Positions 5,308 to 5,899 of a stretch of DNA of 5,899 nt are shown piece by piece (within the stretch, counting starts at the first letter, position 1; every line of letters begins with the position of its first letter). The notes beneath the pieces are model-generated. The model ran no database searches, had not been told where the DNA came from, and worked only from the letters and a program-made list of their open reading frames with translations. Origin of the DNA: Pseudohongiella sp. (GTDB lineage: Bacteria > Pseudomonadota > Gammaproteobacteria > Pseudomonadales > Pseudohongiellaceae); NCBI GenBank assembly GCA_030652635.1, contig JAUSPW010000334.1, forward strand, positions 1 through 5,899. The letters are read 5' to 3'. The position numbers and the translations under genes are program-made.

Positions 5308-5899
5308 GCACCGCATCCACAAAAGCACTGACATTGGCCGGATCAACATCAGGCGTTATCCCGTGCCCAAGATTGAACACATGACCATTGCCGTGGCCAA
5401 ACGATGCCAGAATTCGGCGCACTTCAGCTCGGATACTGTCGGGCGTTGAATACAGGATGGAAGGATCCATGTTGCCTTGCAGTGACACTTTATTGCCAAT
5501 CAGCGCGCGCGCACGACCTATTTCAATAGTCCAATCCAGTCCCACGCAGTCACAGCCACTGTCAGCAATATCATCCAGCCACAGCCCACCGTTTTTGGTG
5601 AACAAAATGACTGGCACCTTGCGACCTTCTGATTCACGCGTCAGGCCAGCCACAATTTTTTTCATATAGGCTAGGGAGAATTCGCGGTAAGCCTGAGTGG
5701 TAAGAATGCCGCCCCAAGTATCAAAAATCTGCACTGCCTGCGCACCGGCTGCAATCTGGGCGTTCAGGTACGAGGTCACTGACTGTGCCAGCTTGTCCAA
5801 CAGCAGATGCATTTGTTCGGGCTGGTTGTACATAAATGCTTTGGCCTGCCGGAAATCCTTGCTGCCACTGCCTTCAATCATATAAGTCGCCAATGTCCA
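5279..5899 (-). CDS. hemE: uroporphyrinogen decarboxylase, C-terminal part, cut by window edge
   Basis: Removes four carboxyl groups from the acetate side chains of uroporphyrinogen III to give coproporphyrinogen III in haem synthesis; soluble, cofactor-free, dimeric. The 206 residues seen correspond to the last 206 or so of the roughly 354 in E. coli, and the frame is open to the window edge, starting WTLATYMIEGSGSKDF. Family signatures include VQIFDTWGGILT (about 56-67), VILFTKNGGLWL (97-108), GLDWTIEIG (120-128), SLQGNMDPSILY (139-150) and HGNGHVFNLGHGITPDV (169-185), the NLGHG motif being part of the active-site cleft. The C-terminus SAEYHR is close to that of E. coli. A leucine (TTG at 5891-5893) is an internal codon, not a start, since homology continues upstream. 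It precedes folK on the same strand, with overlapping or closely spaced reading frames. Confidence 0.97.
   Translation of the reverse strand, partial: WTLATYMIEGSGSKDFRQAKAFMYNQPEQMHLLLDKLAQSVTSYLNAQIAAGAQAVQIFDTWGGILTTQAYREFSLAYMKKIVAGLTRESEGRKVPVILFTKNGGLWLDDIADSGCDCVGLDWTIEIGRARALIGNKVSLQGNMDPSILYSTPDSIRAEVRRILASFGHGNGHVFNLGHGITPDVDPANVSAFVDAVHEFSAEYHR

Overview
The window looks like ordinary chromosomal DNA from a gammaproteobacterium, probably a free-living aquatic one. This rests on protein resemblance recalled from memory (BioB, BioF, BioA, ComF and HemE all read like gammaproteobacterial versions), on an enterobacterial-type BirA operator, and on an outer-membrane beta-barrel protein of the TonB-dependent-receptor type. 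No mobile element, CRISPR array, tRNA or rRNA was seen.

Left two thirds (1-3788): a divergent biotin locus. Leftward run bioB (biotin synthase) and then bioF (8-amino-7-oxononanoate synthase, cut by the window edge). Rightward run comF (a ComF/GntX-type phosphoribosyltransferase-fold protein) and then bioA (7,8-diaminopelargonate aminotransferase). Between bioB and comF lies an imperfect palindrome that matches the BirA operator, TTGTCAACC-N14-GATTTACAA. It covers the -35 box of a good bioB promoter and abuts the likely comF start. The layout is like the E. coli bioA/bioBFCD locus, with comF inserted between the operator and bioA. BioF, BioA and BioB carry out three steps of the late biotin pathway (BioF makes KAPA, BioA makes DAPA, BioB inserts sulfur into dethiobiotin). 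BioD and the early genes (bioC, bioH) would be expected beyond the left edge, but that is inference.

Right third (3794-5899): a leftward set that converges on bioA with only 5 bp between stop codons. It reads hemE (uroporphyrinogen decarboxylase, N-terminus beyond the right edge), then folK (HPPK, folate synthesis), then a 280-residue secreted beta-barrel protein that resembles only the C-terminal part of a TonB-dependent receptor. The last gene appears to have its own promoter at the folK stop codon, followed by a short 15-bp tandem repeat in its leader.

The most notable points are the capture of comF in a BirA-controlled unit, the unresolved comF start at the operator edge, the plug-less receptor-like protein, and a FolK with an unusual RNEAR motif next to hemE. 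Nothing here amounts to a clearly new system.
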